From assembly GCF_004803815.1 (NCBI RefSeq), contig NZ_CP012544.1, positions 1,426,001-1,490,000 of the forward strand: a stretch of 64,000 nucleotides of DNA, read 5' to 3'. Positions 46,723 to 56,924 of the stretch are shown here, in pieces; the first letter of the stretch is position 1; every line of letters starts with the position of its first letter. The notes beneath the pieces were generated by a model that ran no database searches, was not told where the DNA came from, and saw only the letters and a list, made by a program, of their open reading frames with translations. Position numbers and translations under genes: made by a program. This DNA comes from Campylobacter showae. GTDB taxonomy: Bacteria; Campylobacterota; Campylobacteria; Campylobacterales; Campylobacteraceae.

Positions 46723-47190
46723 CTAATCAAAGCTGATATTTTCACTTTTCGGAACTTCGATTAGGATTTTCTTGTTGTTTTCTTGCTGTTGTGGGCTTTT
46801 TGCAGGACTTGTACTTTTAAATTTCGGCGTTTTATTTACTTTATGCGTAACGTGGTGCGTTCCGCTTTTTATGAGCAGCATTTCAGTGACGAGTCCGCCC
46901 GAAACGCCGGCATAAACGGTATCTCCGCTAGAAAAGTAAAATTTATCCGCACAGTACTTACCGCTAGGCAGTTTGCCGTTTGAAGTGTCGATTGATTTTA
47001 TATCGTAGCAGTATTTGCCACCGTCGTAGGTTACGCTTGATATCACGCCACGCAATGAGCCTCTAACGGACGCAGGTTTTTGAACAACTGGTTTTTGGAC
47101 GACTTTTGGTGGCGGTTTTTGCTCAAAAAATGCGCAACCACTAAAAACCAGCAAAACGGCGGCTAAATTTAAAAACTTAAGCCTGAACAC
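46723..47190 (-). CDS. Putative lipoprotein
   Basis: 155 residues when started at the GTG giving MFRLKFLNLAAVLLVFSGCAFF, a clear lipoprotein signal with lipobox VFSGC; an upstream GTG at 47208 would add six residues. After the Cys come a Pro/Lys/Val-rich linker (PPPKVVQKPVVQKP), a compact domain with YDGGKYCYDIKSIDTSNGKL and a polar tail. It overlaps the 3' end of the preceding gene, so it is coupled to it. I do not recognise the family. Confidence 0.75.
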   Translation of the reverse strand: MFRLKFLNLAAVLLVFSGCAFFEQKPPPKVVQKPVVQKPASVRGSLRGVISSVTYDGGKYCYDIKSIDTSNGKLPSGKYCADKFYFSSGDTVYAGVSGGLVTEMLLIKSGTHHVTHKVNKTPKFKSTSPAKSPQQQENNKKILIEVPKSENISFD

Positions 47191-47812
47191 TGAGCACGTT
47201 CCCACCAAGTTCGGCTATTCTTTTATCTACGGCTTGCGTCGCTTTTTCTATCGTTTTTTGCGAAATTTCAGGCAGTTTACCGCCCCAAATTTTCTCAGCC
47301 TCTTTAAAGCCCCTTAGCATGCCTTCTTTTCCGGCTTCGAGCTTTTGCAGGTCGTCTCCTGCGGCGCTAATAATAAAATTTGAAATCCTATCCGCGGTGT
47401 TTGCGATACCGAAAAATCCATTCTCGCTCACTAGATCGCTGGCTTCGCTTTGGCTTAGTTGTGTTATAGGCTTGCCCTCGTAGCCGATAGATTTAAAATC
47501 GACGCCAGACAAGATATCGTTTAGAGAATTTATGCTTTTGTTTTGAGCGCCGAAAATGTCGCTAAATTTTGCAGAGCCGTTAAAGGCCGAAACTTGAGAT
47601 AAGAAATTTGAACTCGAATTTGAGTCCGCTCTAGCCTGAAAATGCGACAAATAGCTATTTGTTAGCTGTTTTACGTCGATATTTGCGTAGGCTTCTTGCA
47701 TCCTTTTTATATTTTCGTTTTGATCTACGCTTGCCGTGTTTTGGACGTTTTGCACGTCATAGCGAGGTTGTGGGATGTATGGATTTTGGCTTAAACCGTT
47801 GATGCTTTGCAT
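47177..47812 (-). CDS. Protein of the type annotated 'hydrogenase-4 component G' in Campylobacter
   Basis: 211 residues with no signal peptide and no cysteines, metal sites or membrane helices, so the common database name is probably not functional. Composition is Asn/Ser/Gln-rich, with a helical centre (EAYANIDVKQLTNSYLSHF) and a C-terminal coiled-coil-like end (QKTIEKATQAVDKRIAELGG). The ATG follows AAAGGATAAGAC. It shares an overlap with the lipoprotein gene. Function unknown. Confidence 0.7.
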   Translation of the reverse strand: MQSINGLSQNPYIPQPRYDVQNVQNTASVDQNENIKRMQEAYANIDVKQLTNSYLSHFQARADSNSSSNFLSQVSAFNGSAKFSDIFGAQNKSINSLNDILSGVDFKSIGYEGKPITQLSQSEASDLVSENGFFGIANTADRISNFIISAAGDDLQKLEAGKEGMLRGFKEAEKIWGGKLPEISQKTIEKATQAVDKRIAELGGNVLSVQA

Positions 47813-47881
47813 GTCTTATCCTTTAAATTTTTATCCATATTATATATCGTCAAATTTAGGATAAAGTTAACGGGTAAAAAT

Positions 47882-48229
47882 TTATTTTACCCTATCGCCG
47901 ACGTGGCCGTTGTATACGATGTTCTTAGCATCGACGTTTTCGTCGAGTAAAATTTCGCTTATCTTGCCGCTTTTTTTAATGCTTTCGATATCTTGTTGCA
48001 AATCCTCTTGATAGCTGTATATCATCGCAGCCCCAGCTACGCCCTCTACGCCCTCTAGCGCCTTAAAGAGCTCTATCTCGCCGTCTAAATTTTCAGCGCT
48101 CATCACGACTACGATCTTACCGTCTTGCGCGGCGATGACCTCGCAGCCTTTTACTTGCTCGATTCTTTTGGCTACCTCGGCGGCTTCGTTTCCGTCTTTG
48201 GTATATACTATCGCACTTGATATGTTCAT
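47882..48229 (-). CDS. napD: NapD, chaperone of periplasmic nitrate reductase
   Basis: 115 residues from the ATG behind GGAGCGTAAA, which overlaps the napL stop (ATGA). The N-terminal MNISSAIVYTKDGN and the ferredoxin-like fold pattern (EQVKGCEVIAAQDGKIVVV) match NapD, which binds the NapA twin-arginine signal and prevents export before cofactor insertion. It is the last gene of napAGHBFLD. Confidence 0.88.
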   Translation of the reverse strand: MNISSAIVYTKDGNEAAEVAKRIEQVKGCEVIAAQDGKIVVVMSAENLDGEIELFKALEGVEGVAGAAMIYSYQEDLQQDIESIKKSGKISEILLDENVDAKNIVYNGHVGDRVK

Positions 48230-49197
48230 TTTACGCTCCAAAATTTAACCTCTTTTTCGTACGCGACGCTGATTAGCCTGCCGCTATCGGAGAGGTAAAT
48301 TTCATTTAAAATTTGCTGTCCGGTTTTTACGGTCGCGAGTTTTGTTTTGCTTGCGATGTCGTAGACCAAGATATCGCTCTCTTCGCCGTTCATATACGCT
48401 AGCGTTTTGGCGTCGTCGCTAAGCCCCGTCGCATAAACGATAAAATCAGACTTAAAATAGCTCATCGAACCGTTAAAAACGCCTGCTTGTTTGTCGATGC
48501 AGCCCACGGCCACGACATCGTTTTTATAGTCGATGTCGTACATATTGTCTTTAAAGAAATTTAGAGTTTGCTCGGTTTGGCGAGTTTTTAGATTATAGAT
48601 ATAAATCACGCCGCTTTCAGCCCCGATAGCGATTTTGTCGCGGGTTTTGTTGATCTCAAAATCAACGTAAAGCGCGATGGAAAATTTGTGTTTAAAGACC
48701 GCCTTTTTGCTCTCTAGGTCGATGTAGTAAATTTCATTCCCAAAGTCCGACACAACCGCAGTTTTTTCATCTATGAAAAAGGCTTTTTTGGCGGATTTGT
48801 TAGCTAGGTGCATATTGCCAACCTCGCTCCAGTTATCATTTTCTTTTTTAAAAACGTACAAATATCGCTCGTTGTAATCCATCTCGGTTAAAACCAAAAG
48901 CATGTCGCCCAGCCGGTCGATGCTAAAAATTTTTGCTGGCTCTTTGTCGCTAAAGTGCGTTTTGACCGTGCGAAATTTGATCGGTTCTAAAAATTTATCC
49001 GCCTTTATGTCGTAGATATCAAGCTCGCCGCCGTCCGTACCTAGATATAAAATTTCATCTATCAAATTTGAACTTATCACGTTTGCGCCAGCTTTTATGA
49101 CCTTATCAGGTTGTGATATCTCAAGCGGTGCGGCCGCCAAATTTGCGGTCAAATTTAAGCAAAAAATCGCCGTAAAAAATAAAATAAATTTTCTCAT
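48226..49197 (-). CDS. napL: NapL, periplasmic beta-propeller protein of the nap operon
   Basis: 323 residues with a signal peptide (KFILFFTAIFCLNLTANLAAA) and WD40-like repeats such as IFSIDRLGDMLLVL, DKIAIGAESGVIYIYNLKTR and VGCIDKQAGVF. NapL is found in epsilonproteobacterial nap operons; it is needed for full activity in some species, but its molecular role is unclear. The order F-L-D is as in Wolinella. Confidence 0.88.
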   Translation of the reverse strand: MRKFILFFTAIFCLNLTANLAAAPLEISQPDKVIKAGANVISSNLIDEILYLGTDGGELDIYDIKADKFLEPIKFRTVKTHFSDKEPAKIFSIDRLGDMLLVLTEMDYNERYLYVFKKENDNWSEVGNMHLANKSAKKAFFIDEKTAVVSDFGNEIYYIDLESKKAVFKHKFSIALYVDFEINKTRDKIAIGAESGVIYIYNLKTRQTEQTLNFFKDNMYDIDYKNDVVAVGCIDKQAGVFNGSMSYFKSDFIVYATGLSDDAKTLAYMNGEESDILVYDIASKTKLATVKTGQQILNEIYLSDSGRLISVAYEKEVKFWSVK

Positions 49198-49664
49198 AAC
49201 GCCTCCATTTTGATACTATTCGCGAAGCAAACTTCCATACACTGCGCGCAGCCCGTGCATTTTTGATTTACGCTCGGACGAAAAACGCCTAAAAAATCGA
49301 TCGCTCTAAATTTGCAAATATCCTGACAGCTACAGCAAATTGTGCCGTTCCAAGCAAGACAACTATGCACGTCGATAAAAATTTTAGCTTCTATAGTAGC
49401 TGCGAATTTTAAATTTAAAACCTCTCGTCCCGCCTCTTCGCAAGCGAGCGCACACTCTTTACAAAAGTTACAACCCAAGGACTTAAATTTAAAATTTATT
49501 CTTTCATTTTCAAAGCTTAAAAGCTCTCTATCGCAAGCACTAACGCAAGGCGCTTCGCAATCAGCACAGTTAAATTCTCCACAAAAATAAGGCGGAGCGA
49601 TAAATTTTTGAGCGGTTTTGCCGCCCAAAAATTTAGTAAATAGCTCGCGTCTGGATACGCTCAC
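49194..49664 (-). CDS. napF: NapF, ferredoxin-type accessory protein
   Basis: 156 residues with cysteine clusters for 4Fe-4S centres: CADCEAPCVSAC, CNFCKECALAC, CCSCQDICKF and CTGCAQCMEVC. NapF is cytoplasmic and assists NapA maturation. The N-terminal MSVSRRELF is not a true twin-arginine signal in this family. It overlaps napB and napL by four bases each. Confidence 0.9.
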   Translation of the reverse strand: MSVSRRELFTKFLGGKTAQKFIAPPYFCGEFNCADCEAPCVSACDRELLSFENERINFKFKSLGCNFCKECALACEEAGREVLNLKFAATIEAKIFIDVHSCLAWNGTICCSCQDICKFRAIDFLGVFRPSVNQKCTGCAQCMEVCFANSIKMEAL

Positions 49665-50260
49665 CTAACGCCTTCGTTTAGTACGTCTAACAGATTGGAA
49701 TGCTGAGACAAGTTAGCGTCGCGGTACTCCGGCTTAAAGTTATTTTTAAACTTAGCCTCTACGTTCGCCTGCGGTACGTGGCAAACGGTACAGTTAAAGC
49801 GGTCGTCGCTAAGCTTACCGTCGAGGTCTTTTTTGTTCCTTATGCTATAAAGGTGCGATTTAGGGATCGCGGTCGCGCCGACGTCTTTTGCGACTTCAGG
49901 CATATGACATGTAACGCACATATTATTATCCGCAGTTATCGGTATCAAACCCTCTAAATCATGGGGTATCATCGGCGGTGCGTTTTCAAAAGAACGCTCG
50001 TATCTTTGCGCTTCGCCCGCGGCAGGTTTCGTCCAGTTTATATCGACCAACTTTACCTCTTCTTCATCCATAACATCACTAGCCGAACGCAAGATATTTA
50101 GATCCTTAGCTTCTTTGCCATCGGCTAATTTTGATTTATTTTTTTGCTCTACTTTTTGAGTTTGTACGGAGCTAGAGGTTTTTTGTTCTTCTTTAGCTTC
50201 GGCATATCCCGAAAATACGAGGACGGCGCACGCCAATCCCGCCAAAATTCTCGCCTTCAT
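49661..50260 (-). CDS. napB: NapB, dihaem cytochrome c subunit of periplasmic nitrate reductase
   Basis: 199 residues with a signal peptide (ILAGLACAVLVFSGYAEA), then a linker of about 90 residues, and two haem-binding sites CVTCH and CTVCH. It passes electrons to NapA in the periplasm. It is longer than many NapB because of the Lys/Glu-rich linker. The gene overlaps napH by four bases. Confidence 0.93.
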   Translation of the reverse strand: MKARILAGLACAVLVFSGYAEAKEEQKTSSSVQTQKVEQKNKSKLADGKEAKDLNILRSASDVMDEEEVKLVDINWTKPAAGEAQRYERSFENAPPMIPHDLEGLIPITADNNMCVTCHMPEVAKDVGATAIPKSHLYSIRNKKDLDGKLSDDRFNCTVCHVPQANVEAKFKNNFKPEYRDANLSQHSNLLDVLNEGVR

Positions 50261-51057
50261 TGATTTTTCTCCTTTAGTAAATTTCTAATGTTAAATTTGA
50301 GCGCGTCGTCATCGCAGACGTCGATACAGCGTCCGCAGCTGATGCACTCGCTCGATGTTATAAACCCGCTTTGCTTGCCGATAATGCCGAGCACTTGGTT
50401 TTCCGGGCAGATCAGCTTACACTTCATGCAGTTAGTACAGCTAGCCGCATCGTGTTTTACTCTGATAAGGGCGAATTTGCCGGCTATCGCGTAAAAAGCG
50501 CCCAGCGGGCAAAGCTTTGAGCAGACTAATCTATCGCCGATAAACGCGTCTATCGCAAACACCCCAAACGCCACGAACAACCACAGTGTTCCGCCGTAGA
50601 TGACGCCGCGCTGAATAATGCCGATAAAGCTAACGCCCTCAAACGCCGGAGCTGAAGTGACTAGCGAGATAAAAAGCGTAAATCCTAAAACGTAATATCT
50701 AGCGCTTCGCGTGAAATTTACGAATTTTTTATCTTTGTCGTAGCCAAGCTTTACTCTGACCCAGCGAGCGGTTTCGGTGATGATATTTACCGGACAAACC
50801 CAGCTGCAAAAAGCGCGCGGAGCGACGATCGCGTAAAAAGCAAACACGATAGCGGCCCCCACAAGTGCACCCGAAGCGATACTAAAACTAGCTAAATATA
50901 ACTGCAAAACGGCAAACGGATCGCTAAGAGGAACGACTCCGAAAAGCAAAGACGAGCTGAGATTGCCTTGTAAAATTTTAACTCCGTAGTAGTTGCTCGC
51001 AAAAAACAGCCCTAGGATTAAAATTTGACTTATCCTTCTTAAAATCAAATATTTCAT
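50257..51057 (-). CDS. napH: NapH, membrane ferredoxin of quinol oxidation
   Basis: 266 residues: four to five membrane helices, the CXXXCP motifs CSWVCP and CSKLCP, and a C-terminal double 4Fe-4S domain (CTNCMKCKLICP and CISCGRCIDVC). With NapG it takes electrons from menaquinol and feeds NapB. The start overlaps napG by four bases. Confidence 0.93.
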   Translation of the reverse strand: MKYLILRRISQILILGLFFASNYYGVKILQGNLSSSLLFGVVPLSDPFAVLQLYLASFSIASGALVGAAIVFAFYAIVAPRAFCSWVCPVNIITETARWVRVKLGYDKDKKFVNFTRSARYYVLGFTLFISLVTSAPAFEGVSFIGIIQRGVIYGGTLWLFVAFGVFAIDAFIGDRLVCSKLCPLGAFYAIAGKFALIRVKHDAASCTNCMKCKLICPENQVLGIIGKQSGFITSSECISCGRCIDVCDDDALKFNIRNLLKEKNQ

Positions 51058-51818
51058 AGCAAATCTCCGCTATTTAGATAGTCGTTTAGCTTTTTCTCGT
51101 CGGTTTTAAACTCTTTTGGCTCAGCGTCTTTTAGCTTTTTATCCGCGCCCTCGACCCAGCCTTTTACGTACTGTTCGTTGCTAGAGCCTAGCCCTATCTC
51201 GCGCGGAAGCACAAAAATGGAAGCTTTTGGCGTCACGCAAACTTGCTCGCACATACCGCAACCCGTGCAGTAGTCGGCGTCCACGACCGGTTTAAAAAAC
51301 GCGTGCTTTTGCGTGCGTTCGTTGCGGACATATTCAAGCCTTAACGCTTTATCTATCAAAGGGCAGGCGCGGTAACAAGCGTCACAGCGAAGCCCCTCGT
51401 AAGCGATGCAGAAATTTGGATCCAGCACCGCGATACCCATCTGCGCTTTGTTTATATTTAGCTTGCCGTTATCCTCGCTCACCAGCTTCGTATCTAGAGC
51501 TCCGGTCGGACAGGCGACCGTGCACGGGATATCCGGGCACATATAACAAGGGATATTTCGCGGGGTAAAAAACGGAGTGCCGTAAGGCAATCCGTCGTCT
51601 AAATCCGCAAGCTTAAGCGTATCCCAAGGACAGGCTTCTACGCAAAGCCCGCAGCGTATGCACTCGCTAAGGAAATTTTTCTCCTTCAAAGCACCCGGCG
51701 GCCTGATGAGTAGAGTTTGGGCTTTAGCCGTCGTTTGCGTACTCCAGATAAAGCCGCCTGCGAGAACCAAACTAATCGCTTTTAACCCAAATTTTAAAGC
51801 CTCTCTTCTATTTTGCAT
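51054..51818 (-). CDS. napG: NapG, periplasmic 4Fe-4S ferredoxin
   Basis: 254 residues with the N-terminal NRREALKFGLKAIS twin-arginine-type signal and four 4Fe-4S motifs: CIRCGLCVEACP, CYMCPDIPCTVACP, CDACYRACP and CTGCGMCEQVC. It is an electron-transfer partner of NapH. The gene begins two bases after napA ends. Confidence 0.93.
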   Translation of the reverse strand: MQNRREALKFGLKAISLVLAGGFIWSTQTTAKAQTLLIRPPGALKEKNFLSECIRCGLCVEACPWDTLKLADLDDGLPYGTPFFTPRNIPCYMCPDIPCTVACPTGALDTKLVSEDNGKLNINKAQMGIAVLDPNFCIAYEGLRCDACYRACPLIDKALRLEYVRNERTQKHAFFKPVVDADYCTGCGMCEQVCVTPKASIFVLPREIGLGSSNEQYVKGWVEGADKKLKDAEPKEFKTDEKKLNDYLNSGDLL

Positions 51819-51820
51819 TA

Positions 51821-54607
51821 TTAAGCCTTGTAAATTTTAACCGCGCATTTTTTATAGTCGGTCTCTTTTGATAGCGGACAAGTCGCGTCAAGAGTAACTT
51901 TGTTAATAAATACGTTTTCGTCAAACCACGGCACGTAAACTAGACCCATCGGCGGTTTATTTCGTCCGCGCAGATCGATTCTTGCTTTTACCTTACCGCG
52001 GCGAGACTCGATCCAAATGACGTCGTTATGCTGTAAATTTAGCTTTTGCGCATCGCCCTCGTGCATGTAGCAAAGCGCTTCAGGTACGGCGCGGTAAAGC
52101 TCAGGAACGCGCATCGTCATAGTGCCTGAGTGCCAGTGTTCTAACACGCGGCCCGTGCATAGCCATAGCGGATAGGTATCGTCGGGCATCTCGCAAGGAT
52201 CCATATAAGGACGGAAGAAAATTTTGGCTTTATTAGCGATAGAAAATTTCTCGTCTCCGCTAGTTACTTTGGTCAAATCGCCTTTTTGCAACTTGGCTTT
52301 TTTATTGCCGTAGAATGCAAACTGCTTGCCGTCTTCGGCAAATTTCTTCGCGTACGGATCATATTTGGCGTTAAATCTCCACTGAGTTTCTTTACCGTCT
52401 ACGACGGGCCACCTTAGTCCGCGCACTTTGTGATAGGTATCAAAGTCCGCCAGATCGTGTCCGTGACCGGAGCCAAATTTGCGGTAGTCTTCCCAAAGAT
52501 ATTTTTGAACGAAAAATCCGTATCCCTCAAATACCTTGCCGTCCGAGCCGACAACTTTTCTGCTATCGCCGAAAACTTCAGAGTTATCGAAATCTTCCAT
52601 TATAGCGTCTTTTGCAGGATAACTCTTAGCCTCTTCGTTTGCGAAAAGCACGTCAAATAGCGTATCTTCTTCGCTATAACCCATGGCTTTTGCCTCGTCT
52701 AGCACGCTTGGGAGCGTTAGCTTATCGTCTACTTTTTGTTCGCCCCAAACCTCTTTTAGCTTAAAGCGCTTAGCAAATTCCAGCATTTGCCACGTGTCGC
52801 TCATCGCTTCGCCTACCGGAAGGACTTGCTGACGCCAGTGCTGCGTTCGGCGCTCGGCATTACCGTACGCACCCCATTTTTCGTAAATCATCGCGGTAGG
52901 CAAGATTAGATCGGCAACTTTTGCCGAGATGCCCGGATACGGGTCTGAGACGATGATAAAGTTATCCATCTCGCGAGCGGCTTTGATCCAGTGGTTTGCG
53001 TTTGCGGTGTTTTGCCACGGGTTATTTACCTGCACCCACGCCCATTTCATCTTTCCATCTTCCATATCGCGCATCATTTTTACGTAGTGGGAGGCGACTT
53101 TCGGATTTAGCGTATTTTTAGGCAGTTTCCAAATTTTCTCGCTTATTTCGCGGTGTTCGGCGTTATCTACGACCATATCCGCAGGCAAGCGGTGAACGAA
53201 AGTACCGACCTCACGTGCCGTTCCGCATGCGCTTGGTTGTCCGGTTAGCGAGAAAGCACCCTCGCCCGGTTTTGCTTGTTTACCAAGTAGCATATGCACC
53301 ATATAGGCTTGCTCGTTTACCCAAGTGCCGCGTTGGTGCTGGTTAAAGCCCATCGTCCAAAAGCTAACTACTTTTCTACCTTTTTCGATGTACCAGTCGG
53401 CTAGTTGCTTTAGTTTTTTCTTAAATTCTTCCAAATCCTCGTTCGGATCGCCTTTTATTAGCGGAGCGGAGAAATCAAGCGTATAAGGTTTAAGAGCTTC
53501 TTTAAATTCCTCAAACGTGATTTGCCAGTGTTTGCCCGCGGTAGCCGTATTTTTATTTTCCATCACGTCGCCCTCTTTATAGCCTAGATAGCCCAGAGTC
53601 ACGCCTTCGTTTTTGCTTAAAGTCTTTTTAAGTTCGGTCTCGATGACGTCTTTTTCGGTATTGTAGTTAGGGTGATTTGGATTATTTCTAAGCCCATAGC
53701 CGATATCGGCAGGTCCCGTCGCAAATACGCAGTGGCTATTTACGTAGTCCCAATCAATGGCTTCAGGATGATTATAAACGATCTCGTGAGCGATGTAGTT
53801 CCAGATAGCAACGTCGCTTGAAGGAGCGAAAATAATCTCGGAATCGGCGATATTTGAGGTTCTAGTCGAATACGTACTTAAATTTACGACCTTTACGCGC
53901 TCGGGATTGCTTAGCTTTTTATCGCTTACGCGCGCCCAAAGTATCGGGTGCATCTCGGCCATATTAGCGCCCCAAGCCACGATAGTATCGGTTAGCTCTA
54001 TGTCGTCGTAGCAGCCCGCAGGCTCGTCGATACCGAACGTCTGCATAAATCCGACGACCGCGGACGCCATACAGTGGCGAGCATTCGGGTCAATAGAGTT
54101 GCTTCTAATACCCGCTTTCCATAGTTTGACGGCTGCATAACCCTCTAAAATAGTGTATTGACCCGAGCCGAAAACGCAGGCTGAATGAACGCCGTTTTTC
54201 TTCATGGTCTCTTTATATTTTTCCGCCATGATGTCAAAGGCTTTTTCCCAGCTAATAGGCTTAAATTTGCCTTTTTTATCAAATTCGCCCTTTTCGTTCA
54301 CGCGTAAAAGCGGCTGAGTGATGCGGTCCGCGCCGTACATGATCTTGGCGTTAAAGTAGCCTTTGATGCAGTTTAGGCCGCGGTTTACGGGTGCTTCAGG
54401 GTCGCCCTTGACGGCTACGATTTTACCCTCTTTGGTTGCGATCATTACGCCGCAGCCAGTTCCACAGAACCTACATGCAGCCTTATCCCAGCGCCAGCCC
54501 TTTTCAGCTGCGTTTTGCGCAGCTGCCATAGAGCTAGGCAGCGCTATACCGGCACTCGCGCAAGCAGCCGAAGCGGCGGCGCTTTTTATAAAATCTCGTC
54601 GATCCAT
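51821..54607 (-). CDS. napA: NapA, periplasmic nitrate reductase catalytic subunit
   Basis: 928 residues, full length. Twin-arginine signal [17 protein letters not shown], 4Fe-4S motif [10 protein letters not shown], and the molybdenum-ligand region [18 protein letters not shown]. It reduces nitrate to nitrite with a molybdopterin guanine dinucleotide cofactor in the periplasm. The ATG follows GAGGAGAGAAA. It is the first gene of napAGHBFLD; absence of napC is normal because NapGH supplies electrons. Confidence 0.96.
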   Translation of the reverse strand: MDRRDFIKSAAASAACASAGIALPSSMAAAQNAAEKGWRWDKAACRFCGTGCGVMIATKEGKIVAVKGDPEAPVNRGLNCIKGYFNAKIMYGADRITQPLLRVNEKGEFDKKGKFKPISWEKAFDIMAEKYKETMKKNGVHSACVFGSGQYTILEGYAAVKLWKAGIRSNSIDPNARHCMASAVVGFMQTFGIDEPAGCYDDIELTDTIVAWGANMAEMHPILWARVSDKKLSNPERVKVVNLSTYSTRTSNIADSEIIFAPSSDVAIWNYIAHEIVYNHPEAIDWDYVNSHCVFATGPADIGYGLRNNPNHPNYNTEKDVIETELKKTLSKNEGVTLGYLGYKEGDVMENKNTATAGKHWQITFEEFKEALKPYTLDFSAPLIKGDPNEDLEEFKKKLKQLADWYIEKGRKVVSFWTMGFNQHQRGTWVNEQAYMVHMLLGKQAKPGEGAFSLTGQPSACGTAREVGTFVHRLPADMVVDNAEHREISEKIWKLPKNTLNPKVASHYVKMMRDMEDGKMKWAWVQVNNPWQNTANANHWIKAAREMDNFIIVSDPYPGISAKVADLILPTAMIYEKWGAYGNAERRTQHWRQQVLPVGEAMSDTWQMLEFAKRFKLKEVWGEQKVDDKLTLPSVLDEAKAMGYSEEDTLFDVLFANEEAKSYPAKDAIMEDFDNSEVFGDSRKVVGSDGKVFEGYGFFVQKYLWEDYRKFGSGHGHDLADFDTYHKVRGLRWPVVDGKETQWRFNAKYDPYAKKFAEDGKQFAFYGNKKAKLQKGDLTKVTSGDEKFSIANKAKIFFRPYMDPCEMPDDTYPLWLCTGRVLEHWHSGTMTMRVPELYRAVPEALCYMHEGDAQKLNLQHNDVIWIESRRGKVKARIDLRGRNKPPMGLVYVPWFDENVFINKVTLDATCPLSKETDYKKCAVKIYKA

Positions 54608-55215
54608 TTTCTCTCCTCGTTTATTTTTTAAGATAGTTCTTAAAAATCAGGCAGATATTAACCGTTACAACCTAAATTTAAGTTGATTAAAAATAATTAA
54701 TTCTTTGGCAGTATTTGGGGTTTAAATTAAGACCAAAATTATCTTTATTTTGCATATTTTAGGGCTAATGCTTAAAATTATGTATAAATATAAAATTTTA
54801 TATTTACAAAAATCAATATGCTTTTTGATAACAAAACCCATAATATTTTAGAAACTATTTTTAAAATATAAATTTAACGTGTAAAATCGTAACATTTTTG
54901 CATTGTAAATATAAAGCTATATATTAAGTATAAAAACAGTGGTCTATTTTTAAATTTAACCTTTTAAAAGCGCTAATTTTAGGCTAAATTATCATAGGTA
55001 TAAAATTGATTAAAATTCAAGACCATAAAACTCACAAAATTGAAATTTGATCAAATTTGAGCTATATATTTAAGTTTTATTTTTAATTTTTAAAATACAA
55101 ATATAAATTAAATTTTACCTTTTATATTTTGTAGCTTTTGGTAATACCCGTATCTTTAAAGTGCAAATTTGAAAATGTGCTGTATAATTTGCTCAAATTT
55201 AGCCAAGGGATAAAA
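54608..55215. other. AT-rich region upstream of napA and the ClbS-like gene
   Basis: About 600 bases with no supported gene, one of the most AT-rich parts of the window. It should hold divergent promoters for the nap operon and the ClbS/DfsB-like gene. AAATTTGATCAAATTT at 55043-55058 is a perfect 16-bp palindrome, but AAATTT words are so common here that this may mean little. Confidence 0.4.
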
Positions 55216-55731
55216 ATGCCGCGACCTACGAATAAAATAGACTTACTAAGTGCTTCAGAGGCAAATTTTAAAAAGCTTTTATCACTAGTTGAAAGCATGA
55301 ATGAGGCAGAGCAAGAGGCCAAATTTGACTTCGAGGATAGAGATAAATGCGTCCGAGACGTACTTGCGCACCTTTACGAGTGGCACTTGCTTTTGATAAA
55401 TTTTATCCAAAAGAACATAAGCGGTGAGCGGACTGCGTTTTTACCGCAGCCGTATAACTGGAAAACATACCCGCAGATGAACGTGCAAATTTGGCGCAAG
55501 CACCAAGATACACCGCTTTGCGAGGCTAAAGCGCTACTAACGCAAACACACGAAAAAGCAATGCAGCTTACGGCAAATTTTAGCGACGAGGAGCTTTTTG
55601 CGCGCGGACATTTTAACTTCACGGGCAATCTAAACCTCGCCGCCTACGTCACCGGCAGCACCTCATCACACTACGACTGGGCGATAAAAAAGATAAGAAA
55701 GCACAAAAGAAGTCTAAAAACTAGCTTGTGA
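55216..55731 (+). CDS. ClbS/DfsB family four-helix protein
   Basis: 171 residues from the ATG behind AAGGGATAAAA, starting MPRPTNKIDLLSASEANFKKL, the typical start of this DinB-related family. RDVLAHLYEWHLLL and the SHYDWAIKKIRKHKR end are further family features. The E. coli ClbS member is a cyclopropane hydrolase protecting against colibactin; most members are uncharacterised. No operon partner is seen, and the natural substrate here is unknown. Confidence 0.85.
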   Translation: MPRPTNKIDLLSASEANFKKLLSLVESMNEAEQEAKFDFEDRDKCVRDVLAHLYEWHLLLINFIQKNISGERTAFLPQPYNWKTYPQMNVQIWRKHQDTPLCEAKALLTQTHEKAMQLTANFSDEELFARGHFNFTGNLNLAAYVTGSTSSHYDWAIKKIRKHKRSLKTSL

Positions 55732-55857
55732 TCTGCCGCTTTACTAGTCAAATTTAGGCAGGCAAATTCGCCAAATTCGGTCGCCCATCGCTTTAAATGC
55801 GTCTTAACATTAAGCTAAATTTAGCTAGATTTAGACTTTTAAATTTCAGGAGAATGA

Positions 55858-56612
55858 ATGAAAATAAAATTTTCTCTCATAGCTGCCGTTTTGACGCTAA
55901 CGGGATGCGGCGATAACAACATCGATATCGTCAAAAACTACACGCTACCGATAAAAAATCAATGACGATAGGCGCCGCCGTTGACGGCTACAAGGGCTGC
56001 CAAAAGGTAAAATGGGAAGACGTTAGCGGAAACGATCTAAAGCTAGTCAAGGTAACTTGCGAGGTTAGTAGCGACGTGCTTAAGGCGGAATTTGACAAAC
56101 AAAACGCTCGCTACGAAGAGGCCGTGCAAAAAGCCAAAGACGACGCGCAAAAAAGCCTAGAAAAGACGCTAGAGCGGATAATGAATAACTACAACGAACT
56201 AAAAACCGAAGGTAGCAGCGACGCAAACAAAGAGGAGATGCTGGCGCTGGCAAATAAATTCTGCAAATACGACGAAGAAAAAGCAAAGAAAAGTAGCTTC
56301 AGCGCGCCCGTAAACTGCGATAACGATGCGATCGCGGACGAGCTCGCAAACAAATACAAGCTAAACGGCAATGCCTTTTTATTTAGCACCTTCGTAAGCC
56401 GGTTTCAATGGGCCGCGCTTGATTCGCAACGCCCGCCAAAACCGATATTTTTCGGAGATATGCCAAAACAGATAAACTCGCGCTCGTACGAGCTCAAATT
56501 TATCATCAACACCGATAAAACCGTCGATATCGACCGCAAAGCCGTGATGATAGAGGACGGAGAACGCAAGGAGATCGGCAGCGGCGTACTCGGTAAATTT
56601 TACGAAAGATAG
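55858..56612 (+). pseudogene. Lipoprotein gene with a frameshift at an A6 tract
   Basis: The first frame (from ATG at 55858, behind CAGGAGAATGA) encodes a lipoprotein signal MKIKFSLIAAVLTLTGC and runs to TGA at 55963. The second frame is open from just upstream to 56612 (MTIGAAVDGYKGCQKVKWED onward, 216 codons) and has no signal of its own. Adding one A to the A6 run at 55953-55958 joins them as PIKKSMTIG. The second part has a helical, Lys/Glu-rich centre and a beta-rich end. It resembles small enterobacterial and Campylobacter lipoproteins with the phrase MTIGxAxDxYKxC. Slippage, a phase-variable switch, or an indel error in the assembly are possible. Confidence 0.75.
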
Positions 56613-56889
56613 GCCTTCATTTATAGCTTGCTCGGGCGAACGATTTGTCCTTGCAAGCTTAAATTTGCTTTTATTTTCGACAGATCCACACAAAGCGCGA
56701 AAGTAAATTTAGATCGCTACGGACAAATTTCAGCCTTTAAATCCACGCTATTTTTTCAAATCTCGTTTTATCAAATTTAACTGTTCTTGATTTTATCTTT
56801 TAAATTTAGGTGCAAATTTGCTCAACAAGATCAAATTTATGCCGGTTTTACGAAGCTAAATTTGCGACGATAACACAAAAAAAGAAGTC
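56613..56889. other. Intergenic stretch, no gene recognised
   Basis: About 280 bases rich in AAATTTG words between convergent genes. No frame or repeat can be supported. The OprD-type porin terminator follows. Confidence 0.45.
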
Positions 56890-56914
56890 GCGGACGCGTC
56901 AAATTTGCGTCCGC
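56890..56914 (-). terminator. Terminator of the OprD-type porin
   Basis: GCGGACGC and GCGTCCGC form a perfect 8-bp stem around 9 bases; on the minus strand GACTTCTTTTTTTTG follows. Confidence 0.8.
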
Positions 56915-56924
56915 ATTAGAGTAG

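Noticed and set aside
47177-47812. Hydrogenase subunit
   Set aside because: The database name does not fit: there are no cysteines, metal sites or membrane helices and no hydrogenase genes nearby.
55043-55058. Perfect palindrome AAATTTGATCAAATTT as a nap regulator site
   Set aside because: AAATTTG words are too common in this genome for a single palindrome to be meaningful, and the spacing does not match FNR or CRP sites.
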